Origin: Bacillus sp. NEB1478
Lineage (GTDB): Bacteria > Bacillota > Bacilli > Bacillales > Fictibacillaceae
Assembly (NCBI RefSeq): GCF_031582965.1
Contig: NZ_CP134049.1
Span: 3,534,001-3,598,000, forward strand
Length of the DNA stretch: 64,000 nucleotides
Reading direction: 5' to 3'
Numbering within the stretch: position 1 is the first letter of the stretch; the number at the start of each line of letters is the position of its first letter. Positions 16,321-24,121 of the stretch are shown here, piece after piece. Position numbers and translations under genes: made by a program. The notes under the pieces are model-generated. The model made no database searches, was not told the origin of the DNA, and was given only the letters and a program-made list of their open reading frames with translations.

Positions 16321-16749
16321 CTATTCTATCTTCGTTTTAATTTTGAAAATGAAGTAGTAATACTTTAATAAAACAATGAGAACTAATAATATTCTCACAT
16401 AAAGGTTATCAGTAAGAATAAACGGTATGGCAATCATGATGTCAGCTAGTAAATTGATCATGATTTTCTTTTTTCGTGTTAATGCTTTTTCTTTTACGAA
16501 TTCTTCTAAATGTTTTTTATAGATCGAGGTTCCTTTAAACCAGTTATCGAACTTTTTCGATCCCTTCATGAAAAAATAAGAAGCGACAAGTAAGAAAGGT
16601 GTGGTTGGAATGAGGGACAATAGCAGCCCTACGATTCCGAGCAACAAAAACAACATTCCGAGAAAAATGAAAAATGCTTTTTTGACCTTCACGAGACTCA
16701 TCCCCTCATCTGTATGAATTTGGTCTGAGTCCATCTTAACAGTTATCAC
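16321..16749 (-). CDS. DUF454 (YbaN-like) inner membrane protein
   Basis: Up to 142 residues. The conserved DUF454 pattern is clear: FFIFLGMLFLLLGIVGLLLSLIPTTPFLLVASYFFMKGSKKFDNWF, followed by LTRKKK and a second membrane stretch. Three to four helices are predicted. Start is uncertain: the GTG at 16749 abuts the upstream thioesterase stop without a clear ribosome binding site, while ATG/GTG codons near 16690-16701 lie beside GAGGGG. Function of the family is unknown. Probably co-transcribed with the thioesterase upstream. Confidence 0.8.
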   Translation of the reverse strand: MITVKMDSDQIHTDEGMSLVKVKKAFFIFLGMLFLLLGIVGLLLSLIPTTPFLLVASYFFMKGSKKFDNWFKGTSIYKKHLEEFVKEKALTRKKKIMINLLADIMIAIPFILTDNLYVRILLVLIVLLKYYYFIFKIKTKIE

Positions 16750-16750
16750 C

Positions 16751-17224
16751 CTATTGATTCACATTTTTATAAAACAATCGGTTTTCTTTTCTGAGCCGGG
16801 CACTTTGAAACAGAACAGCTTCTTCCTTTGTTTCTGGAATAACACTCGGCACAGGTGTTGGGGTACCTTCTGCATCAATTGCTACCATCGTTAAAATCGA
16901 AGTCGTATTCAATGTCCGATTTCCCGTTTCTAAGTTCTGGCATTCTACTTTTACATAAACCTCCATAGATGTCCTTCCTGTTGAAATTACAACACCTTCT
17001 AAAATTAAAATATCTCCCACTTTTGCAGAGGATAAAAAGTTCACATTGTCGATGGAAGCTGTCACAACAACCTTTTGACTATGCTTCATAGCCGCTATTG
17101 CAGCAATTTCATCAATGTAAGATAACACCCTTCCGCCGAAGATTGTTCCCATGTGATTCGTATCAGGAGGCAACACCAATTTTGTCTGGATCGTTCTTGA
17201 TATGTTTGCTGATAACTGTTCCAT
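16751..17224 (-). CDS. Acyl-CoA thioesterase, hotdog fold (second copy)
   Basis: 157 residues from the ATG with GAGG at 6-nt spacing; an upstream TTG at 17236 is possible. Hotdog features include PPDTNHMGTIFGGRVLSYIDEIAAIAAMKHSQ (the N-H-x-G-x-x-FGG helix with Asp) and VVTASIDNVNFLSSAKVGDILILEGVV. It ends in the basic RLRKENRLFY common to bacilli cytosolic acyl-CoA thioesterases. It is a diverged paralogue of the protein at 14943-15479, on the opposite strand 1.3 kb away. It lies downstream of the orphan cobalamin riboswitch, but a terminator separates them. Confidence 0.87.
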   Translation of the reverse strand: MEQLSANISRTIQTKLVLPPDTNHMGTIFGGRVLSYIDEIAAIAAMKHSQKVVVTASIDNVNFLSSAKVGDILILEGVVISTGRTSMEVYVKVECQNLETGNRTLNTTSILTMVAIDAEGTPTPVPSVIPETKEEAVLFQSARLRKENRLFYKNVNQ

Positions 17225-17293
17225 CCCATTCCTCAATTCCGGAGCTTGAAACTCCTAGGTTTTAGTTGTGGGAGCTGGTAATTGGTACTAATA

Positions 17294-17454
17294 AGCTGAC
17301 AAAAGATTCGAAGCTTATCAATTAACAAACATTGTTAATTAAGAAGCAAGAAGGTCGAGGAAGCAAAGTTTCGAGAAACGGACGCGTATTCAACATACGT
17401 GAGTATCGCAGAAACAAAGCTGACGACGAGATTCGACGCTTATCAATTAACAAA
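17294..17454. repeat. Composite repeat element with 36-bp direct repeats and hairpins
   Basis: The stretch AGCTGAC...TTCGAnGCTTATCAATTAACAAA occurs at 17294-17329 and again at 17418-17454, differing at only a few bases. Between the copies are a 9-bp perfect hairpin (AATTAACAA / TTGTTAATT, 17320-17340) and CGTAT/ATACG (17386-17400). The style matches structured intergenic repeats of bacilli. No reading frame. Confidence 0.6.
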
Positions 17455-17478
17455 AAACTCCATCACTAAGGATGGAGG
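17452..17478 (-). terminator. Terminator of the cobalamin riboswitch transcript
   Basis: On the minus strand CTCCATC pairs with GATGGAG around a 6-nt loop, then TTTTTTG. It ends a transcript of about 290 nt that begins upstream of the riboswitch. Confidence 0.82.
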
Positions 17479-17533
17479 AAGAATATAAATAAAACGTAAG
17501 AATACTTAATTAAACAGAAATACTCTGCATCAA

Positions 17534-17590
17534 TTAAAATTCCTTCGTCTTATCTTCCCAACTCCCGAAGAAGATCAACGCGATAAACAT
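17534..17590 (-). CDS. 18-codon ORF behind the B12 box (tentative)
   Basis: ATG to TAA, encoding MFIALIFFGSWEDKTKEF. The AGGAG of the riboswitch B12 box sits 7 nt before the ATG, a good Shine-Dalgarno distance, so translation would be gated by B12-box pairing. The N-terminal half is hydrophobic and the C-terminal half charged. The same DNA can also form a hairpin (ATCTTC at 17575-17570 with GAAGAT at 17557-17552), so it may be only expression-platform sequence. Confidence 0.3.
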   Translation of the reverse strand: MFIALIFFGSWEDKTKEF

Positions 17591-17738
17591 GGCAGGTCTC
17601 CTGACTCGTGCGTCAATCTACTCTAAGCCCTTCCCGTTTTTAGACAGTGGTTTTCGCTTATTTCGTCAGCACTTACAGTTGCGGGTACAGTTCTGGTTTT
17701 GCACCAGATTCCCTATTAAGTCTGTAACAGACACCATG
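17591..17738 (-). promoter_or_regulatory. Cobalamin (B12) riboswitch, orphan
   Basis: Minus-strand sequence carries the conserved cobalamin-aptamer blocks in order. They are GGTGTCTG, TAATAGGGAATCTGGTGC with its pairing arm AACCAG, CTGTACCCGCAACTGTAAG, the CCACTG segment, GGGAAGG and the B12 box GAGTCAGGAGACCTGCC at 17607-17591. Such aptamers normally repress B12 transport, synthesis or B12-independent isozyme genes. Here only about 110 nt separate it from a terminator, with no normal-sized gene; the next gene on the strand is a thioesterase beyond that terminator. Confidence 0.93.
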
Positions 17739-17762
17739 ATTATTTGTTATTTAATTATCTAT

Positions 17763-17791
17763 ATTTTATTGTGCTCGTTCTCAAAAGACAA
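17763..17791 (-). promoter_or_regulatory. SigA-type promoter of the riboswitch transcript
   Basis: Minus strand TTGTCT (17791-17786), a 17-bp spacer, then TAAAAT (17768-17763). Transcription would start about 20 nt before the aptamer, just after the DHA2 transporter stop. Confidence 0.65.
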
Positions 17792-17802
17792 GCTGTACGC
17801 TA

Positions 17803-19332
17803 TTAACTCGCTGCTTTTCCTGTTTCTTCAGCAGCTTGCCGCATCACATAACGATCTCCGCCAACAAAGAAAGCTACGACTAACCCTAAGCAACCGGCAA
17901 TAAGAGCTAACATAAATCCATGATGCAGTGCTGTTTCAAGCGCACTTCTCATGAACTCCACTAATTGCGGAGGAAGGTTTGCATCTTTTTGCATTAAGAT
18001 TTCTGGTTTTGCCATCTTTCCAATCTGGTCAGCCGGCATTTTAGAAGCTGCTGCAAAATCCAGCATCTTTTCTTTTAAGTCGCTATTTACGATCGTTGCT
18101 GTTATCGCCGCTCCCATTACACCGCCTATGCTGCGCCAAAAACCAACAACAGATGAAGCGATCCCCATGTATTTCATATCAACAGATTGAGCGACAGCAT
18201 TCTGCGAAACACTCATTAATGGCCCCAGTACAACAAGACCCATCATGATCATGACAAGCGTAACCGTCCATTTCGCAGTTTCATGCGTAATGCTTCCTAA
18301 CATGTACGCTTCAAAAATGCCCATACCCATCGAGATAATCATGATCGTTCTGAATGGAATTTTCGTACATAAGAATCCGCCTATAATGGCTCCGATCATG
18401 ATTGGAAACATCATTGGTGTTAGTACGCCATTTGAATTTTCATTCCCCATAACCGCGACAGATAAAATCGGCAGGTACGTAATCGCCGAGAACATAATTG
18501 CTCCTTGGCAGAATACTACGATACTTGTGCCCAGCACCATCTTATTTTTAAAAATTTCAAGCGGTAAAATCGGTTCTGCAGCTTTCGTTTCAACCCATAA
18601 GAATAATGCAATCGCAACAGCTGCTCCACTAAACATGGAGATGATCTGTACCGAATCCCAAGCGTAATCTTTTCCACCCCACTCTAAGCCGAGCAGAAGC
18701 AATACGGTTGAAGTAATCAAAAGCAGCGTGCCTAAATAGTCTACTTTTGGCTTTTGATCTGACTTGGATTCTTTTAAAGCAAACATTAAAGCAATGATAG
18801 ATAGAATTCCAAACGGCACATTCACGTAAAAGCACCATCTCCATCCTAACCATGAAGCTTCCGAAATCCATGTTCCGATCTGCGGTCCTAATACAGATGA
18901 GATACCGAATATCCCTGCAAATATTCCAGACATTTTAGCCGCTTGCTTAGGGCTGGTTGAGACCGAATAAATAATCGTAAACGAGATCGGAAAAATCGCT
19001 CCAGAACCAACCCCTTGAATCACACGATATGCAATCAATTGATCAATGTTTTGAGCTGTTCCGCATAAAGCAGATCCGATTAAAAACAGGCTGATTCCAA
19101 TCAGGTAAAACAATTTTCGGCCAAATAAATCACTCATTTTACCGAACACCAACATCGTACTTGTCGCAGCTAGCATGTAAGCTGTAAAGATCCAGCTCAT
19201 CTTTTCGAATCCGCCGATATCTTGAATAACCTGGCTTATGCTTGCTGAAACGATTGTATTATCAAGAGATGACATAAAAAGCCCCAGCGCCATAGCCAGG
19301 ATAACAAATGGCATTCTTTTGTTTTGTTCCAT
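17803..19332 (-). CDS. DHA2 family MFS transporter, EmrB/QacA type
   Basis: 509 residues with about 14 membrane helices, the size and topology of DHA2 drug:proton antiporters. Signature segments are MALGLFMSSLDNTIVSASISQVIQDIG (motif D1, SLDNTIV), MSDLFGRKLFYLIG (motif A) and RVIQGVGSGAIFPISFTIIYS (motif B). A further one is GIFGISSVLGPQIGTWISEASWLGWRWCFYVNVPFG (motif C and the WRWCFYVN pattern). Likely exports toxic or lipophilic compounds. A GTG at 19338 is an alternative start. No regulator gene is adjacent. Confidence 0.9.
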   Translation of the reverse strand: MEQNKRMPFVILAMALGLFMSSLDNTIVSASISQVIQDIGGFEKMSWIFTAYMLAATSTMLVFGKMSDLFGRKLFYLIGISLFLIGSALCGTAQNIDQLIAYRVIQGVGSGAIFPISFTIIYSVSTSPKQAAKMSGIFAGIFGISSVLGPQIGTWISEASWLGWRWCFYVNVPFGILSIIALMFALKESKSDQKPKVDYLGTLLLITSTVLLLLGLEWGGKDYAWDSVQIISMFSGAAVAIALFLWVETKAAEPILPLEIFKNKMVLGTSIVVFCQGAIMFSAITYLPILSVAVMGNENSNGVLTPMMFPIMIGAIIGGFLCTKIPFRTIMIISMGMGIFEAYMLGSITHETAKWTVTLVMIMMGLVVLGPLMSVSQNAVAQSVDMKYMGIASSVVGFWRSIGGVMGAAITATIVNSDLKEKMLDFAAASKMPADQIGKMAKPEILMQKDANLPPQLVEFMRSALETALHHGFMLALIAGCLGLVVAFFVGGDRYVMRQAAEETGKAAS

Positions 19333-19488
19333 ATGCACTCACTTCTTCCCCCGTATTTTAAAATTCCACTAAACTAGAATACCATGATAATTATAAAAAA
19401 CAACAAAATATGGAAGTCATTTTATGACAAATAAAACTGTCTGACGACAGGCATTATCAGTCGCCATCATGATCTCTGATAACATAAA

Positions 19489-19517
19489 GAAAACCACCGA
19501 AAATTCGATGGTTTTTA
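19489..19517 (-). terminator. Terminator after the threonine aldolase gene
   Basis: On the minus strand AAAACCATCGAA pairs with TTCGGTGGTTTT, followed by CTTT. Confidence 0.7.
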
Positions 19518-19527
19518 GCTTGTTATT

Positions 19528-20625
19528 CTATTTCACAACCCCTGTTAATCTCTCGTTAAGTTGACGAAATGCCTCATTTAGCTTGTCTTTAGGAACATCT
19601 TTAAACTGATCGCCAATACTGACTTCAAAATTACACTCATTCTCGCTAACTTCCCTTAAATGACCTGTTAACCCGATTCCTGATTCTCTGTAGATATCCA
19701 CAAGAATAGGCTCAACTTTTTCTTTTGGTCTTTTAAAATGAACATGGAACATATTCGAAACAGGTTGAATTGGAACTGTAGCTGCATCAGTACATTGGTT
19801 ATAAAGTGCAGCCAGCTCTTTCGCACCTTCATAATATTGCTCCATCTTATCGATCCGTTGATTAAAATAATAATCCGCACTGATAATATACGGATATAGA
19901 CTGATTAAGTCACCGCCGTGGCGTCTTTTCCAAACCTTTGATTCATCTGTAAAAGACTTCTCACCTGCTAGTATCGCTCCTGCTACTCCGCCAATTCCTT
20001 TATAAAAAGAAACATACACGCTGTCAAAAAGCTCACAAACCTCAGCCGCCGATTTTTGATAATATGGCAGGATTTCAAACAAACGTGCCCCATCCAGTTG
20101 CAGTTTGATTCCTTTTTCACGACAATAAGCCGAAATGGCTTGTAGCGTCTCATAATCAGGCAGCTGCCCGCCAATCTCACGCTGAGGAAGCTCGAGAAGC
20201 AGGCAGGAAATATCCTCTTTCAAACCGGTAACATCCTCTAGCGTAATGACTCTATCTTTATCTGCCAGCAAAATCGGTTCAATATGATGCAGTTCCTTCA
20301 ACCCATCTTCTTCATGGATCTCTAAATGGCATAAAGGATGATATGCGACTTTTTTTATCCCTTTTTGATCACACCATATTCTTAATGCAATTTGCTGTGC
20401 CATTGTTCCGCTCGGAAAGAAGACAGCTGACTCTTTACCTAGATACGCTGCCATCTTGTCTTGGAACTCCTCTATTATTTTACCCTCGCCGTACATATCA
20501 CTATCTTGATGACCATCTATTGTTTCCAATGCTTCCTTCAAAATATCGATGTTTCTTTTACCATGGCTGGTTACTTGGTATTTTGTTTGCTTATAGGCTT
20601 CCAGTAAAGGATTATTATCACTCAA
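19528..20625 (-). CDS. Threonine aldolase family PLP enzyme (beta-eliminating lyase)
   Basis: 365 residues of fold-type I PLP enzyme. PSGTMAQQIALRIW near residue 71 binds the cofactor phosphate. LDGARLFE (Asp178) contacts the pyridine nitrogen. Lys209 in SFYKGIGGVAGAIL is the Schiff-base lysine. L-threonine aldolases cleave Thr to glycine and acetaldehyde. The sequence departs from canonical LtaE in places, so another small-amino-acid lyase is possible. TTG start with GGGAGG upstream. It lies 15 bp after the zinc-ribbon gene on the same strand, likely an operon. Confidence 0.82.
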   Translation of the reverse strand: MSDNNPLLEAYKQTKYQVTSHGKRNIDILKEALETIDGHQDSDMYGEGKIIEEFQDKMAAYLGKESAVFFPSGTMAQQIALRIWCDQKGIKKVAYHPLCHLEIHEEDGLKELHHIEPILLADKDRVITLEDVTGLKEDISCLLLELPQREIGGQLPDYETLQAISAYCREKGIKLQLDGARLFEILPYYQKSAAEVCELFDSVYVSFYKGIGGVAGAILAGEKSFTDESKVWKRRHGGDLISLYPYIISADYYFNQRIDKMEQYYEGAKELAALYNQCTDAATVPIQPVSNMFHVHFKRPKEKVEPILVDIYRESGIGLTGHLREVSENECNFEVSIGDQFKDVPKDKLNEAFRQLNERLTGVVK

Positions 20626-20639
20626 AGAAATACCTCCCT

Positions 20640-20906
20640 TTATTGATTTTTCCAGCGATCTAGCTTGTGGATGTTACGAGTGAACATTCCGGTTAAGAAT
20701 TTAGGGAAACCAAACTCTACTAACTTACCTTTCACTCTTTCTCTCATTTGATCAGCCGTTAGATCAGGAGCTGTAAACTCACCATTTATATAACAATGAC
20801 TACAATACGTTTTGCTGATTTCACCGTTTCTTTCAGTTCCTCCGCCTTTTTCATCACGTACAAGCGGCATACCGCAGCTTTGACAATTTTTATTTGCTTT
20901 TGACAT
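20640..20906 (-). CDS. Putative zinc ribbon protein
   Basis: 88 residues. An N-terminal zinc ribbon has CQSCGMPL and TYCSHCYINGEF, giving four Cys ligands, and matches the small putative zinc-ribbon family (PF12674 type). The C-terminal half is helical (TADQMRERVKGKLVEFGFPKFLTGMF). Ribosome binding site AAGGAG. Probably co-transcribed with the aldolase. Function unknown. Confidence 0.82.
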   Translation of the reverse strand: MSKANKNCQSCGMPLVRDEKGGGTERNGEISKTYCSHCYINGEFTAPDLTADQMRERVKGKLVEFGFPKFLTGMFTRNIHKLDRWKNQ

Positions 20907-20947
20907 ATGTATAGTCTCCTTTAATACTTGCTTCCAATAAAAATTCG

Positions 20948-20973
20948 AGACAGAGAGCTGGAACCCTCTGTCT
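20948..20973. other. Hairpin upstream of the zinc ribbon gene
   Basis: GACAGAGAG pairs with CTCTGTC around a short loop. It has no strong T-run and could be a 5' leader structure of the zinc ribbon-aldolase transcript. Confidence 0.35.
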
Positions 20974-21098
20974 AAATGTGATTATTTAATTCACCGAAAT
21001 ATAGTTTTCGTTTACCTTACTACATTTGTACATCACTTTTGTAATGCGCTATATATATTACCATTATATACAAATTTTGTTTTTCGTTGAACGAAAAA

Positions 21099-21128
21099 GA
21101 CAACTTCCTATTGCGGAAAGTTGTCTAT
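21099..21128 (-). terminator. Terminator of the small membrane protein gene
   Basis: On the minus strand AGACAACTT and AAGTTGTCT pair, followed by TTTTTCG. Confidence 0.8.
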
Positions 21129-21172
21129 TTGTATTTATATTTTTTATACTGCATATCCTTTCAGGGCTTATC

Positions 21173-21481
21173 CTATAATTCTTTTTGCTGTCCGCTTTTT
21201 AATCTTCTTTTTAATGACAAGACCATACTGCCAATCAAAATGACAATGCCATTTACGAATGTAACAAATCCTACAAAAAATCCGCCGTATCCTGCACCTT
21301 CCCCTGCATCCGTATAATGAAGCAATAAAAATCCAGTTATGAAGGCAAAAACAGGAGCTAAAACAAGAATCACGAGACCGGAAACGTACAATCTTAGCTG
21401 CCTGCTTTTATGCAGTTTAACCGCTGTATAATTAAGTACCAAAATAATGAGCAAATACGTCCACAAAATGATACTATCCAT
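21173..21481 (-). CDS. Small three-helix membrane protein
   Basis: 102 residues with membrane segments at about 4-20, 31-53 and 67-90, basic loops (KLHKSRQLR) and a basic tail (SLKRRLKSGQQ). It has its own terminator. I do not recognise a family. Gly-rich DAGEGAGYGGFFVGFV precedes the last helix. Confidence 0.62.
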   Translation of the reverse strand: MDSIILWTYLLIILVLNYTAVKLHKSRQLRLYVSGLVILVLAPVFAFITGFLLLHYTDAGEGAGYGGFFVGFVTFVNGIVILIGSMVLSLKRRLKSGQQKEL

Positions 21482-21544
21482 TTTTCATCTCCCATAATAT
21501 GAGTCATACTATTAGTTTATCCTATTGGAAACATATGTAAAACA

Positions 21545-22153
21545 TTAAACCTCTAAACGATAGATCAAAAACCGTTCATACGGATTATTTTCATAAAGAC
21601 GCGGGATTCTTACCTCTTCTTTCAATTCAAATGCAGTCTGATATTCGAGAAACTGCAGATAATCTTCTGAACCATAATACAAGATGAGTTCCACATCGCG
21701 CGGATTTTGTTCAACTGATAATAATATGTTGTTAATGACCTTCATAAACACTTGTACAGAAAATGGATTGAAAAAATAAAACACATTATCTAACGAAGCA
21801 ATCTCGTACTCTTCCGCCAAACAGCAATGAAAATGTATTTTCTCTTTGTTCTTCTTGCCCTCTTTAATATAATTCAGTTGGTTCATAAGTGCCTCGTTAT
21901 AAAAAGAGGCATTCATTTCTATCCCTGTAACTGTTGCATTGAAATGATAATGAATATAAAAGTTCAGCCTTCCTTTGCCGCATCCAAAATCAACAACATG
22001 ATCTTTGCTTTGTATATCATAATGCTGAAAAAGAGTTTCAAGTGCATGATATGGCGTGGGCTCGTACCGATTGTAATGTGCAGAATCATTAAACCCCTTT
22101 TGGAATTCCTCGGTATGTATGTTGAGTAATTTATCAAATTGTTGTTCAATCAT
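21545..22153 (-). CDS. Class I SAM-dependent methyltransferase
   Basis: 202 residues counted from the ATG with AGGAG at 8-nt spacing (a GTG at 22162 is possible). Motif I is VVDFGCGKGRLNFYIH, motif II is TVTGIEMNASFY, and the post-motif region reads YFFNPFSVQVFMKVINNIL. The NPF after the fourth strand resembles small-molecule or N-methyltransferases rather than rRNA enzymes, but the substrate cannot be named. Monocistronic by spacing. Confidence 0.8.
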   Translation of the reverse strand: MIEQQFDKLLNIHTEEFQKGFNDSAHYNRYEPTPYHALETLFQHYDIQSKDHVVDFGCGKGRLNFYIHYHFNATVTGIEMNASFYNEALMNQLNYIKEGKKNKEKIHFHCCLAEEYEIASLDNVFYFFNPFSVQVFMKVINNILLSVEQNPRDVELILYYGSEDYLQFLEYQTAFELKEEVRIPRLYENNPYERFLIYRLEV

Positions 22154-22186
22154 GAGGTTCACTCCTAATTAACTTCAGTCCAATAA

Positions 22187-22213
22187 AAATAGAGAGCTCT
22201 AATGGCTCTCTAA
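22187..22213 (-). terminator. Terminator of the 70-residue protein gene
   Basis: AGAGAGCC on the minus strand pairs with GCTCTCT, then ATTTTTATT. Confidence 0.68.
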
Positions 22214-22252
22214 TTTATATACCAGTTTTTGAGTAAAATTAAAATGCCTTTA

Positions 22253-22465
22253 CTAATCTTCTTTCGCCCCATCTTCAGCAATTGCTCTCAAATCTGTATA
22301 GAAAAACTCATCATTGCATAAAGGAGAATGTTCTTTTTCGTCTTTGTCGTACTTATTGACGATCTCTTTTAATTCACCGGTATCCCCTTTTGCGTTTATG
22401 ATTTCAACAAGTTCATTCAAACCGTCAGATGTTTCTTGATTTTCTCGTTCTTCTTTTTCTTTCAT
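22253..22465 (-). CDS. Small acidic hydrophilic protein
   Basis: 70 residues, more than 40 percent charged (MKEKEERENQETSDGLNELVE), with no hydrophobic segment. Strong AGGAGGG ribosome binding site and a terminator downstream argue that it is real. No family recognised. Confidence 0.6.
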   Translation of the reverse strand: MKEKEERENQETSDGLNELVEIINAKGDTGELKEIVNKYDKDEKEHSPLCNDEFFYTDLRAIAEDGAKED

Positions 22466-22612
22466 GACATATCCCTCCTATAGTTTTTTATCTTCCCCAA
22501 AACGGAAATAATTACCCAAAAAAGAGAGACGAATACGTTTGAAAATGTATTATTTTTGTCTGCATTTCGTTTATCGGAGTTCTTATACTTTCCTGGCTAT
22601 GGAATTGAACAG

Positions 22613-22676
22613 TAATAGGACGTACTATCTGTTTAATCCCGCGATTTCTAGCCATAATCCCGCGAATTTTTCAATA
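22613..22676. repeat. 21-bp-phased repeats, core TAATCCCGCGA
   Basis: TAATCCCGCGA starts at 22634 and 22655 (21-bp step), with a degenerate TAATAGGACG unit 21 bp before at 22613. Same phasing as the arrays at 8619, 16119 and 61735 but with a different core. Confidence 0.65.
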
Positions 22677-22696
22677 TAACCATGAATCGACAAAAA

Positions 22697-22720
22697 AACA
22701 GAGAGCATCCGGCTCTCTGG
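22697..22720 (-). terminator. Terminator of the iron-containing ADH gene
   Basis: CAGAGAGC pairs with GCTCTCTG. On the minus strand a TTTTTTT run follows. Confidence 0.85.
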
Positions 22721-22736
22721 CGTTAGTCATTTTCAA

Positions 22737-23900
22737 TTACAACGAACGCTTCAAGATATCACGTACGCTGTCGTAATCCATTTCTTTATACGTTCCCACA
22801 CCTGGCTTGATGAATGTTTTGTCAACCATCGCATCAAACTCACTATCATCGATATTATAATCACTTAACTTGCTAGGTGCTCCTAACGAGTTCCAGAAGT
22901 CGCGAAGTGCTTTTGCCCCTTCTTTCGCTACTTCCATGTCTGATTTATTCTCAGTTGAGATTCCGAACACATTAACCGCCAGCTGTTTCACACGTGAAGG
23001 ATCTTCTTCTAACACATGTTCCAGCCAATTCGGGAATAAAATCGCCAGTCCGCCGCCATGCGGGATATCGTAGACCGCTGAAATCGCGTGCTCAATTCGG
23101 TGTGTAGCCCAGTCACCGCCATCTGTTCCATTGGAAAGTGTACCGTTGAATGCAGTTGTACTTAAATACATCATCGTTTCGCGATGTTCAAACGACTCCA
23201 AGTTTTCAAGTAATTTCGGTCCTGTCGCAATCGCCGTTCTAAGCAATGATTCGATAAATCCATCGATCATTGGAGTGTTTTCCGTACGGTGGAAATAACT
23301 TTCTAAAGCATGAGACATGCTATCCACAATGCCATAAACCGTTTGGTCACGAGGAACTGAGAACGTGTAGCTCGGATCTAAAATTGAAAACGCTGGGAAT
23401 ACAAACGGAGAACCCCAGCCTAACTTATCTTTTGTTTCCCAGTTTGTAATCACAGATATCGAGTTCATCTCAGAACCAGTTGCAGCCAGTGTAAGTACCG
23501 TACCGAAAGGAAGAGCGTCCTCAATTGGTGCGTTTTGAGTGATCAAATCCCACGCGTCTCCATCATATTTAGCTCCTGCAGAAATGGCTTTCGTACAATC
23601 GATGACACTGCCTCCGCCAACTGCCAGAATGAAATCGATCTTTTCCGTTTTACAGATGTCGACACCTTTATGAACCGTAGTTAAACGTGGATTCGGCTCA
23701 ACACCTGACAATTCAAAAATTGTAGCACCCGCTTTATTTAATTCAACAATGACATCTTCATAAACGCCATTTTTCTTAATGCTTCCTCCACCATAAACGA
23801 TAAGAACATTTAAATCTTTATCTAAAACATTAGATATTTGCTGAACTTCACCTTTACCGAAAAATAGTTTCGTAGGATTGTATTGCAAGAATTTATTCAT
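22737..23900 (-). CDS. Iron-containing alcohol dehydrogenase, butanol dehydrogenase type
   Basis: 387 residues of family III ADH, like B. subtilis YugJ/YugK. The nucleotide-binding part has [18 protein letters not shown] near residue 94 and [14 protein letters not shown] near 135. The metal ligands are in [12 protein letters not shown] and [21 protein letters not shown] (Asp plus three His). It reduces aldehydes to alcohols with NAD(P)H. A terminator lies between it and the MFS gene upstream, so it is probably transcribed separately from the sugar-acid operon. Ribosome binding site GAGGTG. Confidence 0.9.
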   Translation of the reverse strand: MNKFLQYNPTKLFFGKGEVQQISNVLDKDLNVLIVYGGGSIKKNGVYEDVIVELNKAGATIFELSGVEPNPRLTTVHKGVDICKTEKIDFILAVGGGSVIDCTKAISAGAKYDGDAWDLITQNAPIEDALPFGTVLTLAATGSEMNSISVITNWETKDKLGWGSPFVFPAFSILDPSYTFSVPRDQTVYGIVDSMSHALESYFHRTENTPMIDGFIESLLRTAIATGPKLLENLESFEHRETMMYLSTTAFNGTLSNGTDGGDWATHRIEHAISAVYDIPHGGGLAILFPNWLEHVLEEDPSRVKQLAVNVFGISTENKSDMEVAKEGAKALRDFWNSLGAPSKLSDYNIDDSEFDAMVDKTFIKPGVGTYKEMDYDSVRDILKRSL

Positions 23901-23983
23901 GTTTGCACCTCAATTATTTCAAAGATATGGACTATTTTAGCATGGCCAATAAAATTATTGTTTAATATTGACCTGGGAACGAA

Positions 23984-24012
23984 AAAGACAGAAAGCTTCT
24001 GGGCTTTCTGTC
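23984..24012 (-). terminator. Terminator of the sugar-acid operon
   Basis: GACAGAAAGC pairs perfectly with GCTTTCTGTC. On the minus strand TTTTTCG follows. Confidence 0.83.
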
Positions 24013-24121
24013 AAACTTCTTTTGCTCAATATTCTGCAATTGCCTTAAAAGAATGGGCTGTTTCCGCACACTTTGTTGCTCTTTTTAGTGGTTTATTTCC
24101 GTTACAGAGTCAGCTCTTGAG

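Noticed and set aside
16751..17224. Thioesterase as target gene of the cobalamin riboswitch
   Set aside because: A good terminator and a repeat element separate them, and the enzyme has no link to cobalamin; the gene has its own ribosome binding site.
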